From Iris pallida (taxonomy: Eukaryota; Streptophyta; Magnoliopsida; Asparagales; Iridaceae), in assembly GCA_029216955.1 (NCBI GenBank), contig JANAVB010009598.1:23556322-23620321 (forward strand): a DNA stretch of 64,000 nt, given 5' to 3'. This document shows, piece after piece, positions 48,342 through 64,000 of the stretch (position 1 is its first letter; every line of letters starts with the position of its first letter). Made by a program: the position numbers and the translations under genes. The notes below the pieces were generated by a model. It made no database searches, was not told where the DNA came from, and worked only from the letters and a program-made list of their open reading frames with translations.

Positions 48342-49511
48342 TTAAACTCTCCCCTGAGGTCCCTTGGCTACTGGACAGTCCCGAATCTGATGGATGGCAG
48401 ACCCACAAGCTAAACACTGACCCAACCTCTTCCTGCAGATGAGAGAGTCATGGCCTTGCCTCTTGCAGTATACACAAAAATCTCCCTTCTGCTGCTGCTG
48501 TCGGGGTCCCGGGGCTCTAACTGGCTGGGTCGGGTGATGTGATGTAGGGGGATGGTAAGTCTGCGGGGGTGGCGTCGGCGCTCTCTGCTGGAAAGCCTGA
48601 CGCTTGGACGGTCCCTCATGGTGTACAGAAGCCGGCCTCTTGCTAGACAGAAGACGCTCCTCAATACTCCGGGCCAACTCTAGGCTCTGGTAGTAGTCAG
48701 TCGCACCGTTCGCCACTATAAGAATGCCAATATCTGGAACTAGACCATGGCAAAACCTACGGGTCATCTCCTCTGGATCAGCAACCAGACTAGGAGCAAA
48801 ACGGCTCAAGCGACTGAACTCTCCCGCATAGTCGTCAACAGAACGGTTCCCCTGCTGGATGTTCTGGAATCGTAGCCCCATGGCTACTCTAGCAGTGGTC
48901 GAGAAGAATTTCTTCTTGAACTGGGTCTTGAACTGGTCCCAGGTGGCTCTACCTCTCGCGAACAATGGCTCATTCCTGAACCAGACTCTGGCTAAGTCTA
49001 TCAGCAGAAATCCTGCTGCCTCGACCTGAAGGTCATCCGGCATCCTAACTTCCAGAAGCTTCCTCTCTACAGAATCTAGCCAGTCATCAGCTACTACTAT
49101 GCCCTCGGTCCCTGAGAACTCCTTGGGATTCAGACCCATGAAGTCCTTGACCGTCCCCGCTTTCTGCCGTGGCTCTACAGGTGGTGGGACCACGGGACGT
49201 CCCTCAGAACGCTCCATGCTCTGGCGGAGTAGGGTAGTCTGCTCCTGATGGGTTGTTAGGAACCCCTGGATCAGTGTGAGCAGCTGGGTCCCGTCGAGAG
49301 TGACAGAAGCCTGGGTGGGTATAGTGATAGGGGGTGTTGGAGGTATCGGGTCCTGCCGGGCCTGGGATGTGGAAGGTGGTATCTGGGTCTGTGGATCTGT
49401 GGAGTGGGGGAATGTGGTAGGTGGAGGTGTATCAGTCAACTGGTCAGCTGACTGGACATGGAGGGCCCCATTCTCGGGGGTAACATACTGGGACGAACGA
49501 GTAAGCACCAT
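48342..49511 (-). CDS. gag: TR-GAG gag, intact, 389 aa
   Basis: Starts MVLTRSSQYVTPENG at 49511, 245 bp inside LTR 2, and ends TAA at 48342. A Pro/Thr/Gln-rich N-terminus (to about residue 120) precedes the gypsy gag capsid core (KDFMGLNPKEFSGTEG, WDQFKTQFKKKFF, YAGEFSRL). A basic Pro/His/Gln linker follows, then two intact knuckles, CVYCKRQGHDSLIC and CLACGSAIHQIRDC. It would assemble particles and package RNA. No protease, RT or integrase follows: only about 155 bp separate the stop from the polypurine tract. Related in pattern to the Tekay gag in this window. The unbroken frame beside dead partners suggests youth or selection. Confidence 0.93.
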   Translation of the reverse strand: MVLTRSSQYVTPENGALHVQSADQLTDTPPPTTFPHSTDPQTQIPPSTSQARQDPIPPTPPITIPTQASVTLDGTQLLTLIQGFLTTHQEQTTLLRQSMERSEGRPVVPPPVEPRQKAGTVKDFMGLNPKEFSGTEGIVVADDWLDSVERKLLEVRMPDDLQVEAAGFLLIDLARVWFRNEPLFARGRATWDQFKTQFKKKFFSTTARVAMGLRFQNIQQGNRSVDDYAGEFSRLSRFAPSLVADPEEMTRRFCHGLVPDIGILIVANGATDYYQSLELARSIEERLLSSKRPASVHHEGPSKRQAFQQRAPTPPPQTYHPPTSHHPTQPVRAPGPRQQQQKGDFCVYCKRQGHDSLICRKRLGQCLACGSAIHQIRDCPVAKGPQGRV

Positions 49512-49755
49512 CTAAATTACACAAAAAGACTTATAAGGACTTGTTTAAAGTAAGCAATCATATGCAAGAAAATCTAATTATAATAGCAATCATGTGATGT
49601 GTTTCCTATGTTGCAATCCTAGCATTCCTCTAGGTGTTCTAAGCATCTTTCCTAATATTGTCTAATTACCTTAAGTTCCTAATTGCAGGCATGCTTGGTA
49701 CAGTAATGTAACAAAACAGTTTAGTCAGGACCTTGCATGGGCCGCCAAAAAAACA

Positions 49756-53369
<3,614 letters not shown>

Positions 53370-53485
53370 AGTCTTCCCTCCTTGAAAAATTTCGTCCTCG
53401 AAATTCACAAGGATTGAAGACCCTACAATATTCTAGCATAGCAAGCAACACAACAAAATGACTAAGGCTACGATCAAAACTAACC

Positions 53486-54685
53486 TCCCGAAACCTGTTC
53501 CGGCTCCGGCTCAACGGCTAGACTATAAACTCTCCCCTGAGGTCCCTTGGCTACTGGGCAGTCCCGAATCTGATGGATGGCAGACCCACAAGCTAAACAC
53601 TGATCCAACCTCTTCCTGCAGACGAGAGAGTCATGGCCTTGCCTCTTGCAGTATACACAAAAAGCTCCCTTCTACTGCTGCTGTCGGGGTCCCGGGGCTC
53701 TAACTGGCTGGGTCGGGTGATGTGATGTAGGGGGATGGTAAGTCTGCGGGGGTGGCGTCGGCGCTCTCTGCTGGAAAGCCTGACGCTTGGACGGTCCCTC
53801 ATGGTGTACAGAAGCCGGCCTCTTGCTAGACAGAAGATGCTCCTCAATACTCCGGGCCAACTCTAGGCTCTGGTAGTAGTCAGTCGTACCATTCGCCACT
53901 ATAAGAATGCCAATGTCTGGAACTAGACCATGGCATGTCATCTCCTCTGGATCAGCAACCAGACTAGGAGCAAAATGGCTCAAGCGACTGAACTCTTCCG
54001 CATAGTCGTCAACAGAACGGTTCCCCTGCTGGATGTTCTGGAATCGTAGCCCCATGGCTACTCTAGCAGTGGTCGAGAAGAATTTCTTCTTGAACTGGGT
54101 CTTGAACTGGTCCCAGGTGGCTCTACCTCTCGCGAACAACGGCTCATTCCTGAACCAGACTCCGGCTAAGTCTATCAGCAGAAATCCTGCTGCCTCGACC
54201 TGAAGGTCATCCGGCATCCTAACTCCCAGAAGCTTTCTCTCTACAGAATCTAGCCAGTCATCAGCTACTACTATGCCCTCGGTCCCTGAGAACTCCTTGG
54301 GATTCAGACCCATGAAGTCCTTGACCGTCCCCGCTTTCTGCCGTGGCTCTACAGGTGGTGGGACCACGGGACGTCCCTCAGAACGCTCCATGCTCTGGCG
54401 GAGTAGGGTAGTCTGCTCCTGATGGGTTGTTAGGAACCCCTGGATCAGTGTGAGCAGCTGGGTCCCGTCGAGAGTGACGGAAGCCTGGGTGGGTATAGTG
54501 ATAGGGGGTGGTGGAGGTATCGGGTCCTGCCGGGCCTGGGATGTGGAAGGTGGTATCTGGGTCTATGGATCTGTGGAGTGGGGGAATGTGGTAGGTGGAG
54601 GTGTATCAGTCAACTGGTCAGCTGACTGGACATGGAGGGCCCCATTCTCGGGGGTAACATACTGGGACGAACGAGTAAGCACCAT
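53486..54685 (-). pseudogene. gag: TR-GAG gag, second copy, broken
   Basis: Near-identical to the copy at 48342-49511 but with two CAG to TAG changes (about residue 42, near 54564, and near 53672 before the knuckles), an in-frame 9-bp deletion near 53938 removing part of EEMTRRFCHG, and loss of the original TAA, so the frame would run on to about 53486. Both knuckles are otherwise readable. It lies in interior 2 between LTR 2 and LTR 3. Confidence 0.93.
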
Positions 54686-54928
54686 CTAAATTACACAAAA
54701 AGACTTATAAGGACTTGTTTAAAGTAAGCAATCATATGCAAGAAAATCTAATTATAATAGCAATCATGTGATGTGTTTCCTATGTTGCAATCCTAGCATT
54801 CCTCTAGGTGTTCTAAGCGTCTTTCCTAATGTTGTCTAATTACCTTAAGTTCCTAATTGCAGGCATGCTTGGTACAGTAACGTAACCAAACAGTTTAGTC
54901 AGGACCTTGCATGGGCCGCCAAAAAATA

Positions 54929-57258
54929 TGTCACGACCCGTTACCCAAATTGTTGGGCCGGGCCGAGCCATGTCCAGCCTACGCTTAAGATAAAGCGCAG
55001 TAAGCTGTTCTAGAGATAACAAGATAAGACTAAATGTGCTAACAGTTCTATAAGTGAAGAAGAATCATAAATGCTCCAAACACAAAAGTTGCCGTATATA
55101 GTAAAATATCCAAGTACAAGTGAAACTGAAATGTAAAACTGGATACATGTCCAGTTACAAAATGGTATAGTCTAATACATGACTACACTAAGTATCCCAA
55201 GCAGCTAAGCAAACTAGACGAGTCTCCCCGCAGGAACATCCTCGTATGGCAAAACCGGGTCCTCGGCAGTGACTCCATAATACGAATCACAGAGCAACTC
55301 CTCCTTAGTAAGTATACCTACAACGTTATCCTGTCAGGACGGGAGCAAGTACAACCTCTACAACTAAAGTACTGAACATATAATGAAAGAGATGTACAAC
55401 AAGAAACATGGTGTGGTAAGTCTACAAACAGGAAATACTGGAAACATGGCCTCATGGTACAACTGGGATCATAGTATCATAGCAACATAAGGAACATGGC
55501 ATATCATGGTTTAATTGGTCATTTCTACAAATGACCACATATAGTTTAAAAGTTTAAAACCGTAGCATGTACGTGAATCGGTCAATAGGTGATTCAGGAT
55601 GTACTGTGGTACATATCAAGTTTTTCTGGTGTGCCCACACGTGCACGAACGGCATCGGTGTATATCCATACACAAACGCGAGATTCAGAAACATACGGCA
55701 AGGTCGCATATAGAATGTCCCCGAGCGCGGTAAGTACATACGGAGAAGGGGGTCGTGTTCACGTACACTACTAGCAGTTTCCCCTTAACCCGTTATTTAA
55801 ACATGTGAGAGATTCGAGAACAGTAAAAACATGTGGGAGATACTGGGAGCAGTATAAGCATGACAGGTACTGGGAGCAGTATAAAACATGTGAATATTCG
55901 GAGCAGTCTAAAGCATAGTGAAACATGCACTGAGAACCCGTAAGAAGCATGTGAAGATATAAGAGCTGTACTAAACATGGCCGGTACTGAAAGTGATACA
56001 ACATGTGAAGACATAACTTGCTACCTCAAGGATCAGTCTTTTAACAGGGTTAATACATGTTCTAGCATTAAAAGACAGTAAATGAGTATGTAGATGTACC
56101 TGCCTCTAGCAAAACAAGCTGCGATAAAAGTGCTATGGATGTCTGGTAACTCGTCACTGTAGAAATACATACAATAACTTAGCTTTTACACTAAGCTAAA
56201 ATACTAGGACACTAATTGGTGCGACACGACTTGTGACTGGGCACCTAGCCAAAACGATGATTTGGCACAGGAGACCAATGTGGGGTGACACACTATGTTA
56301 TCTAACTTTCTAGGGTCTTTACACTAGTGAGGGATGGGGTTCAACACGACTAAAACTCCAAATAACACAAAAACTACAAGTCGTAATTAATCAACAAATA
56401 AATCAAAAGATCATTGTGTTCTAACAATTTTTAGAGATAGGCAAAAAGCCTAGTTTTTCTTAAAGCAAAGTATCAAAGTGATCCTTATTAATCATAGAAA
56501 TTTATTATAATTTTTCTGGAATTTATTAACCAGTACAAATATTTTATAAAAATCAGTTTTTCTAAGTATACAGAAAGTGAGTTTTGGTTTCATATGCCAA
56601 ACTAGTGGCAAAACAGTAAATTAAATACTACAAAAATTATACTAAATTAGCTAACTTAACAAAGTATCTAAAAACTATTTTTCCATAATTTTAGCAATGC
56701 TTTAAGTATTTTTAGAAAATCAAAAACAGCTATGCACATAATAATTAATTATCTGCGTATTTTGTCCATGTATATAATTTGAACCAAAGTTCAAATACAG
56801 GACCCAAGGCCATGAATCAAGTCCAATAAGACTTGTACAGGTCTTGAATGTGTAAAAACACATTTGAGCCCAAATACCCATGCTAGGCTTGGACACCAAA
56901 TGGTTGCAGTAATTTAAATATACAAAAAATACTAAGTGATAGAAATGCAAAATAAATATTAATATTTTAATAGGGCAAAGTTATGCATAGTGAAAAATAT
57001 AAATACATGTGTTAAAAGTACATATATATTTGTAAGGAGAATACTTAATTTATAGAGTACAAATATACATGTATAAACATATATACATATATATAGGAAA
57101 AATACTTTAATAATAAAGTGTATATATATATTAATATGTATATACATGAAGATATATACATATATTTTAGTATATACATATATATACACAAAATTTACTA
57201 AATATATATACATATATATATAATACTGTAAAAACAGTATATACATATATACATGTAT

Positions 57259-57342
<84 letters not shown>

Positions 57343-58474
57343 AAAGAAACAGAAAAAGGAAACAGAAAGAAAAAAAAAGGGGCTCGAACCCTGTCCAGCA
57401 GGGGGGGGGTTTAATTCGTTCGGGCTGTCCAGTGGGCCAGCTCGGTGGGTTTGTTAGAGTTAGGGCTAGGTTTACATTTATTTAGCACATAAATTAAATG
57501 GGTTTTTACCCGTTAAGCAAAGCCCAAACCCGTTAGTTCATGTTATGAGTCCTGTGTCCATACAGTCAAGGACACGAAGGACAGCCGAGTCTTGTGTCGG
57601 GGCTATGCACGACACGCACGAGTCCTAACTCGCGTGTCCGAGCACGGGGCTGGGGTCGTCGTGTCCGGGCGAACGAAAAACGTGTGAACGAGACTCGATA
57701 CGACACAGGGGAGGAGTGACACGTACGTGTCCGACGTTTGAACGGAGTTTCGAACGGGCGATCGTCGGTTGGGGGCGTCGTGGTCGTGGCGGAGTGGTGG
57801 CGATCGACTCGCCGTGCTGTGGCGAAGCTGTCGACGGCGGTGGTTGGCAGTGAAGGTCGCTGTGGGGGCGGCGCTGGGGGTCGCCGGAGTAGGGTTAGGG
57901 TTTAGCTCGTCGGGGAAGGAAAAGGGGCTGTGGGCGGTGGTTGTGGTGATGGTTGAGCTGAGGGGAGAGAGGGGGTCATTTATAGGCTAGCTAAGTCGGT
58001 CGGGTGGCAGTGAGCTGGCCGAAAATGGCGGGGGAAAGTAGGTCGGCGGTCGGGCAGTCGTCGGTCGTCGGGCAGGGGGGTGGGTGAGGGTTTTACACTT
58101 AGGTCCTCAGGATTTTTGGAATTTACGAATAGGTCCCTAAGTCACTAAATGCAAATATAAATTTGCATTCCACCCTTAAAAACAATTCATTAATTACAAA
58201 ATACTATTTCAACAATTTAATAAATTGCATACTACCATAAAAACAATTCTAAAAATTATAGAATGATATTAAAACAATCTAATTAATTGCAAAACTTAAT
58301 TAAAACATTTTAGGAAATTGTAAATTGATATTTTAACATTTAAAACTTATTTAAAATTTATTTAAAAATTCTAGAAAAATTCCTAAAAATCTAATTAATT
58401 ATTTTAAGGCTAAAAATATCATTAAAAATTAATAAACAATAATTAAATAAAATTTTGAAAAACAGGGGCTTACA
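54929..58474 (-). repeat. TR-GAG LTR 3 (3546 bp)
   Basis: Outer 5' LTR. TATA box at 57978-57987, TA tract 57264-57336. Confidence 0.95.
57978..57987 (-). promoter_or_regulatory. TATA box of the outer TR-GAG 5' LTR
   Basis: The minus strand reads CCTATAAATG. Identical boxes at 52872 and 47690. A CA/CT-rich leader with AACCCTAACCC follows. Confidence 0.65.
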
Positions 58475-58479
58475 CCACA
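58475..58479. repeat. target site duplication CCACA, right
   Basis: Second copy of the TR-GAG target site. Confidence 0.93.
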
Positions 58480-59430
58480 CTACCTAACCGACACACCACG
58501 ACACGAAAACCAAGACACAATGACAGGAAACAGTAAGCAAGAACACAACCCTATTTTCTATTCAAAAAAATATGGGTAAACTCGATCGACATGCCCTTTG
58601 TGGCATTCTGTCGAACACTATGTCCAGTGTACTGATACGTGTCAAGAATGGACACGAATCCTCCGACACTTGACACGAAACCTATCCATACCTTAGGGGG
58701 ACCCTTAGGGCTTCCTATTCATGAAGACTAATTGAAATTTCATAGAGATTTGAAGAAGTTACCTCTTGTTGAACTTTCAATAGAAACCCCCTATTCAATG
58801 CTCTCCTCTTGAAGACCCAATCAATCCAAAACAACTTCACACTGAAATGAAAGCTCAACAACAGCAATAATAATCCTATTAGAACCTATTGGAACAATTT
58901 AGAAAGAAAAAGGAATAGGAAAGGAGCTCTAGGAATTAAATGACATAAAAACTCACCTCCTTGAAATTAGGGCTCTTCCTAAGAAAGAGGCAACCCTAGA
59001 TTTGGGAGGGGTTTTATAGTGGGGGAATCCCTAGGTTAACCCTAGTGGGCCGGCCAAGTTGGGTTTGGGTGGGGTTTGAGCTAGGTTAGCTAGTCTTATC
59101 AAGTTTAGTCACAAAATGACTTGTGAAACCACAAGCCATTTATCAAAACACTTGATTCCTAAATTCCTAATTAAATCTCTAATGAATCAATAACTACTAA
59201 CTTAAGTCATACTAGGTTAGACTAGAGTCACTTGACCTAACCATGACCCACTAACTAGGGTTAGCTCCTAGGTTGGTCTACATGAGTCAATACTAGTCAA
59301 AAATCAAACTAGTCCAAATAATTCCAAAATAATTCCTAAAAATTCCCATAAATTCTAATTAATACTAATAAATTAATTTACCCCAAAAAAATGACAAATT
59401 TACCTTCACATTAGAATTGTGGTAGTGACA
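58480..59430 (-). repeat. Tekay 5' LTR, second part
   Basis: Resumes the LTR after the nested insertion (matches 35566-36511) and ends GGTAGTGACA. TATA box on the minus strand at 59010-59019 (CTATAAAACC), the active-position promoter of the element. Confidence 0.94.
59010..59019 (-). promoter_or_regulatory. TATA box of the Tekay 5' LTR
   Basis: The minus strand reads CTATAAAACC; the same box is at 36092-36101. The nested element now separates it from gag-pol by about 18 kb. Confidence 0.65.
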
Positions 59431-59435
59431 GAGTT
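59431..59435. repeat. target site duplication GAGTT, right
   Basis: Second copy of the Tekay target site. Confidence 0.93.
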
Positions 59436-60291
59436 TGCTGGCGTCGAGGAGAGACGGGTTGCCAGGAGGCGGAGTGGCGCTGTATTTGTGGTGTCCGGGA
59501 TTGTTGGATACGGAGAATCAATGTAATTGTAACTGATAGAATAAGATACTGGATGGTCACAGACACGATGCACAATGTGGCTGTGGTAGAGAATTATGGA
59601 TACTCCTCTCCTTTTATAGGAGGTGGGAATTCCCATTAGGATAAGGATTGGATTGTTTAAACCCCATTTAGATAATTCAAAAAAAATCAAATCTAAATTA
59701 AATTCCAATTTAAACCTAGATTATCTAAACTCAAATTAAATATAATTTCTACCTTTAAACTATTTTAAATTAAAATCATAAAATTAAATCAAGATTTAAA
59801 ATGGCCACAAAAATTTCCAAATATATTTTCCAAAAATATCAATAATAATAATTTCGAAAATAATAAATATTTTTAAATATTAGAATAATAAAATATTAAT
59901 ATCAATAAATTCGAAAAAAATAGAATCATATATATAAATTTTAAATTTATGTACCTCGTATGAAATGAATATTTGTATAATACCTCGTTTTCAAAATTAC
60001 TATTTATAAAACCTTTCATAATGTAAAATAAAGAGCTGGAAATTCCATTATGACGTATTTTACAACTTTAAATAATCAAAAATATTTATTATTTATTATT
60101 TGAAAAACTAAGCTTCTAAAAAATATTTTACAAAAATATGTCCCTCGCACATATTCGCACTCGACGAGCAATTTGCGAAATACGCCGTTTGCGCACAACG
60201 TACAATACAACTACGCGACGTACAATACAAAAATTTTAAATCAGTACCAAAATTGATAAAAATATAGTAAAATTTTTTAGGGGTTTTACAC
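59431..60291 (-). repeat. gypsy LTR, minus orientation, 5' part
   Basis: The minus strand begins TGTAAAACCCC at 60291, has CACATATTCGCACTCGACG (plus strand, 60148-60166) and TATA box CTATAAAAGG at 59610-59619. It is the inverted relative of 31237-32285. Cut at 59431 by the Tekay insertion; its continuation lies left of 32517. Confidence 0.65.
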
Positions 60292-63140
60292 CGGGGCACC
60301 AATGCCTCTCACCAGAATCCTAGCCGAAGCTAAGGAGGAGTTCCGCCGGGGTTGGGCGACCACCACAAAGTATCCGGGGTATCGACGATCCTTAGGTCCG
60401 CGACAGTGATGCCGTTGACCGCCTCTGCGCCAAGCCGAGTTCTGACCCTATCCTATCTCCAACCAGAGGCACTGTCCCACAACTTTCAAAATTCACGAGG
60501 AGGTAAGTGAGTCGGAGTCTGCTGGCCCACCTCATCCCCAAGCCAACGTTCGTAGAACATCGACGAGCGGTCGTCCCCGAGCTTGAGGTAAATGAGGGGT
60601 TCGACGAGGCTCCGGCCATGAAGGATACGTCGCCATGAAGCTAAAGATCTGGTATTGGCGACGGTAGACGCGGGGTGAGAGAGTTTGAAATATCTGGCCA
60701 TCATGAACCTAGTCCAAAGTGACTTGTCCGAGCGCAACTTCCACCATAGTTTTATAGAGCAAGAGTCGACGATATGGGGTAGTCTGCTGAATCCCAGTCC
60801 TCCCTCCTCGGTGGGTTTGGCCATGGTATCCCAGCTGGCCCAGTGGTGTTTATTCTTGCCGTCGGAGTGACCCCAATAGAAGTTGGCAAATAGGGCTTCA
60901 AGTGAGTTAAGAACTTTTTTCGGAGGGGCACAAACGACAAGGGTGTAGATGGGGATGGAGGATAGGACATGCTTGATCAGAATCAACTTACCACCCGGGG
61001 ATAAGGTCGCGTTGTGCCGTCCCTCAATTTTGGATCTGATTTTACTAACTAGATTCGCGAAGATGCCTGTATTAGACTTGCCATAAACCAATGATCAGCC
61101 CAAGTAGGAGACCGACGGATAAGCAGTAGAGAAGGAAGTCAGGGTGGAGAGCGCCGCCGAGTGAGTCCTGTCTACTATATGGTGAGTGTAGATGATGCTT
61201 TTGCTGGTGTTGATGCGCTGGCCCGAGCATCTAGCGTATTTCTCCAGCGTTGTGTGAACCACCTCGACAGATACGATATCTCCAGTCGAGAAAATAAGAA
61301 TGTCATCAGCATAGGCAAAATGCGTGATCAGCGGGCAACCAGTAGTAGTGTGGAAGTGATGGAATCTGGGAGTATTGGCCATGCTTTTGAGGTTTCTGCT
61401 GAGAGCTTCTACCGCGATAATGAAGATGGCGGGGGAGAGCGGGTCACCTTGTCTAACCCTGCGGTTGGCAGTGATGAAACTTGTAGCCTGACCGTTGATG
61501 ACTGTAGAGAACCATGAGTTGCTGACGGAGCGGAAGATGATGTCGATCCAAGATTCAGAGAAACCGAAGGCCCTAAAAACCCAAATCATGAATTGCCAAT
61601 CCAGACGGTCGTATGTTTTCTCCATGTCAAGTTTAATGGCAATATTTCCCCCTCTAGATGGGAATTTTATGCATGTGATCATTTCTTGAGCTAGGAGGAT
61701 GTTGTCAATGATGTTCCGACCTGGGACAAAACCACTTTGCTCCTCGAAGATAATCTTAGGAAGTAGAGTAGACATGCGTTTGTTGATGATCTTCGAGATA
61801 ATTTTGTTGGTGAAAGTGCATAGGCTGATGGATCTAAAGTCTTTGAAGGTCTTCGGGTTATCTTTTTTGGATATAAGGATAAGGTTGGCACTGGAGATGG
61901 CTTTGGGGTAGGTAGCCCCTTGGAAGAAAGCGATGGTGGCCTCGAGGAAGACTGCTGCTATCAGATCCCAGCATGATCTGAAGAAAACACCCGAGAAACC
62001 ATTCGGTCCGGGAGCGCTATTTTCATCGAGGTCCCAGACAGCGTTCTTGAGTTCCTCGGCAGAGGGTGGAGTGAGCAGCTGCTCGTTATCCCCATCGGAG
62101 ATCAAATTGGGGATCTTAGCCAGGAACTCATCATCCTTTGTTATGGCTTCTTTGGAGAATATTTTGGAGTAGAAGTTGGCGGCCTCCTCTTGAATGCAGG
62201 TCTGGTCATCTAACTGGTTTCTATTCATGTCACACATTTGGTGTAGATGAAGCTTGTGCCTGTGTCCTTTGTTACAAGAATGAATATAGCTCGAATTGCG
62301 GTCTCCTTCAGGGTCCCATTTTAAACTGGCCTTCTGCTTCCCGAATTCTGTCTCCACCTTCAGACGGGACTTGAGAATGGCTGTGGCCAAGTTGAGTGCG
62401 GACCAGGCCTGCGGGGATCTGTCCGTGGCAAATTGGATCTCGACCCTGTTGACGTCATCCTCCGCCGTTCTGACCGCTTGGAAAATGTTTTCGAAGGCAG
62501 AATTGCTCCACGAAGAGAGGGCCTTCCTGGTGGCTTTAAGTCTACCAGCGATCCGAGTGAGGGGTTCCGGATCGTCCTCAGAGAACCACACGGATGCGAC
62601 GGTGTTTCTGAATTACGGGTGGTGCCTCCAGAAGTCCAGGAACCGGAAAGCTTTTCCGATGGGGTTATTTCTGCTACTGAGCTCAATCAGAAGGGGAGAA
62701 TGATCCGATTTAGTGGTATTGATGGGATAGTTTGGTGATGAGGCCCATGTCGTTCCACCAAATGTTGGTCAAGGCGCGATCGAGGCGAGAGTATTGCCTT
62801 CTAGCCCCTTCCTGCATGTTGCACCAAGTGAAAGCATTACCGGTGAAAGGAAGGGTGTTAAGATGGGCATTAAAGATAATGTTGTTGAAATAATTCATGG
62901 CCTGTTGTGGAGGCGGTCATCCCCGTGACTTCTCATTGCTGCAGGATATAGTATTGAAGTCGCCAATGCACAACCACGGGAGGTTGTTGCTAGGGGGTAA
63001 GTCTCCAACAACGAGTTCCAGAGGATCCTGCGCTCCGGGAGGTCACAGCTTCCGTGAACAGCAGAGAGGAGGAAGCGAATAGGGAGAAGCGGATGTTCCA
63101 TCCAGCAGGAGAGAGGCTGTCTAGTGTCTTGTGCGATTTC
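60292..63140 (-). mobile_element. L1-type LINE, truncated and decayed
   Basis: The minus strand carries endonuclease, reverse transcriptase and the C-terminal region in L1 order. No LTR or tail is visible because both ends are cut: by the LTR ending at 60291 (3' side) and by the LTR at 63141 (5' side), with ORF1 not seen. Confidence 0.88.
60486..63110 (-). pseudogene. LINE ORF2: endonuclease and reverse transcriptase, broken
   Basis: Endonuclease pieces: VHGSCDLPERRILW (about 63060-63000), GDFNTI in another frame (about 62950), FTGNAFTWCNMQEG and RLDRALTN (62840-62760), SDHSPLLI (about 62700): the APE-type order, spread over three frames. A TAA near 62610 precedes the RT frame 62591-61095: ISLCTFTNKIISK, QSGFVPGRNIIDN, LDMEKTYDRLDW, VRQGDPLSPAIF and FAYADDILIFS with both catalytic aspartates. 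TGA at 61092 (expected Arg, CGA) interrupts. The same frame continues to 60486 with the L1 C-terminal region. Target-primed copying would be its role; this copy is inactive. Confidence 0.88.
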
Positions 63141-64000
63141 TGTCACGATCCACACCCAATATTTGGGCATGAACCATGTACACGCCCATCCTACGTCGCA
63201 GAGTCGACGGTAGAATGCTGTAACAATATGATGAATAACCACGCAAAAAGATATAACACAAGAAAAATATAACAACTCTATATCTCAACTCAGCATCTAA
63301 TAGATAAAATAGAACCGTCTCACAATAGAAAATGTATGAAGTCTAAAGTCAAAATAATCTCAACTATATGTCTCCAAAAGTCAACTCAAATATCCAGTAC
63401 AAAGTCTCAGTGCCAACTAAAATATCTAAGAAAGCGCAACAGGATCAGATGCTGCGTACTACTCATGGTAGGCAAAGTCCGTCTCTAACACATCTTCCAT
63501 GTACGGGCCATACTGGTCAGGGCACACGACCTCTTCGCAATCACCTAAAATTTGTTTGGTTACCCAGTCAGGATGGAAAAAGCACAATTCACTGAATGTA
63601 GTTTCAATATATAAAATGACTATATAACAGAGGTTAGCCTTTAGACATATGATTTATAAAATAAATGAAGAAAAATAGAATAAAACTAAATACCGAAAGC
63701 AGTAAATGAAATATAAGAAAATACTCACCGACTGACTGACTGACTGAAGTACCTTTGATATGTGACCGGTCTCGAGATAATTACATGACACTGTCTACAC
63801 TATCTACACTGTATAAAGTTACACGGTCTACACGGTATATTGCAATAAAGAAATACTGTCTACACGATATAAATGTGATAATCACGGTATACACGGTATA
63901 CGGTCAGATCACACATCGTTGGTACTCCACCTCCCCCGACACCTCAAAGAATAAAATCAACATAAAGACTGAAATCACATATCTATCGACTAACAATGAT
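63141..64000 (-). repeat. gypsy LTR, 3' part, cut by the window end
   Basis: Plus-strand left end TGTCACGATCC followed by a diverged CATCCTACGTCGCAGAGTCG block. It has the splice-acceptor-like module (63545-63572), an acidic short frame ending at 63459 and ACGGTATAC/TACACGGT repeats (63790-63905). It interrupts the LINE after ATTTC. Confidence 0.75.
63459..63572 (-). other. short acidic reading frame and acceptor-like module, terminal LTR
   Basis: The frame reads GDCEEVVCPDQYGPYMED, then ETD, stop TAG at 63459. It starts at the AG of AAATTTTAG (63545), 23 nt after the branch-type A in CCTGACTGG. Confidence 0.4.

Noticed and set aside
49276..49515. 79-codon plus-strand frame (also at 54450-54689)
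   Set aside because: Antisense to the Pro/Gln-rich start of TR-GAG gag.

Overview
The window is heterochromatin-like DNA from a flowering plant. The evidence is Ty1/copia and Ty3/gypsy LTR retrotransposons with plant-type gag-pol domains, an L1-type LINE, and very long LTRs (3.5-4.3 kb) of the Tekay/Del chromovirus type. I recognise no host gene, rRNA, tRNA or CRISPR array. The species cannot be told from the sequence.

Layout. 1-9263: a nearly complete Sirevirus-type Ty1/copia element on the minus strand. It has decayed gag and pol, an extra open reading frame between pol and the 3' LTR, repeated polypurine tracts and palindromic repeats; its 3' LTR is cut by the window edge. 9264-12308: LTR-like pieces of other gypsy elements. 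12309-15502: unassigned DNA. 15503-16635 plus 28253-28301: the 5' end of a plus-strand gypsy element (putative LTR, initiator-Met primer site, ruined gag). It is split by a complete 11.6-kb non-coding large retrotransposon derivative (LARD, 16636-28252, 5-bp target duplication GATTG). 28302-32517: an unassigned stretch and two plus-oriented LTR pieces, one carrying a large AT-repeat tract flanked by a 315-bp direct duplication. 32518-59430: a Tekay-type gypsy element (target duplication GAGTT) with 4-kb LTRs. Its single long gag-pol frame holds seven TAG stops, no frameshift and one intron-like 94-bp insertion. The element's 5' LTR is split by 44629-58474, a gag-only element (TR-GAG type, target duplication CCACA) in the rare form LTR-INT-LTR-INT-LTR. 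59431-60291: an LTR in reverse orientation. 60292-63140: a decayed L1-type LINE. 63141-64000: another gypsy LTR cut by the window edge.

How it fits together. The right half is a stack: LINE, then LTR, then Tekay, then the tandem TR-GAG. Two element families lack pol (LARD and TR-GAG). They share terminal signals with the Tekay element (a TTCGAGGACRAAATT box, a polypurine tract, LTR ends, and a box after the 5' LTR), so they may be mobilised in trans by a Tekay-like relative. The least expected signals are inside the LTRs and pol. They are a repeated branch-point plus 3' splice-site-like module near the LTR 3' end, a short acidic reading frame beside it that is shared by three LTR families, a GT-AG insertion that restores the integrase frame exactly when removed, and decay by TAG stops only.
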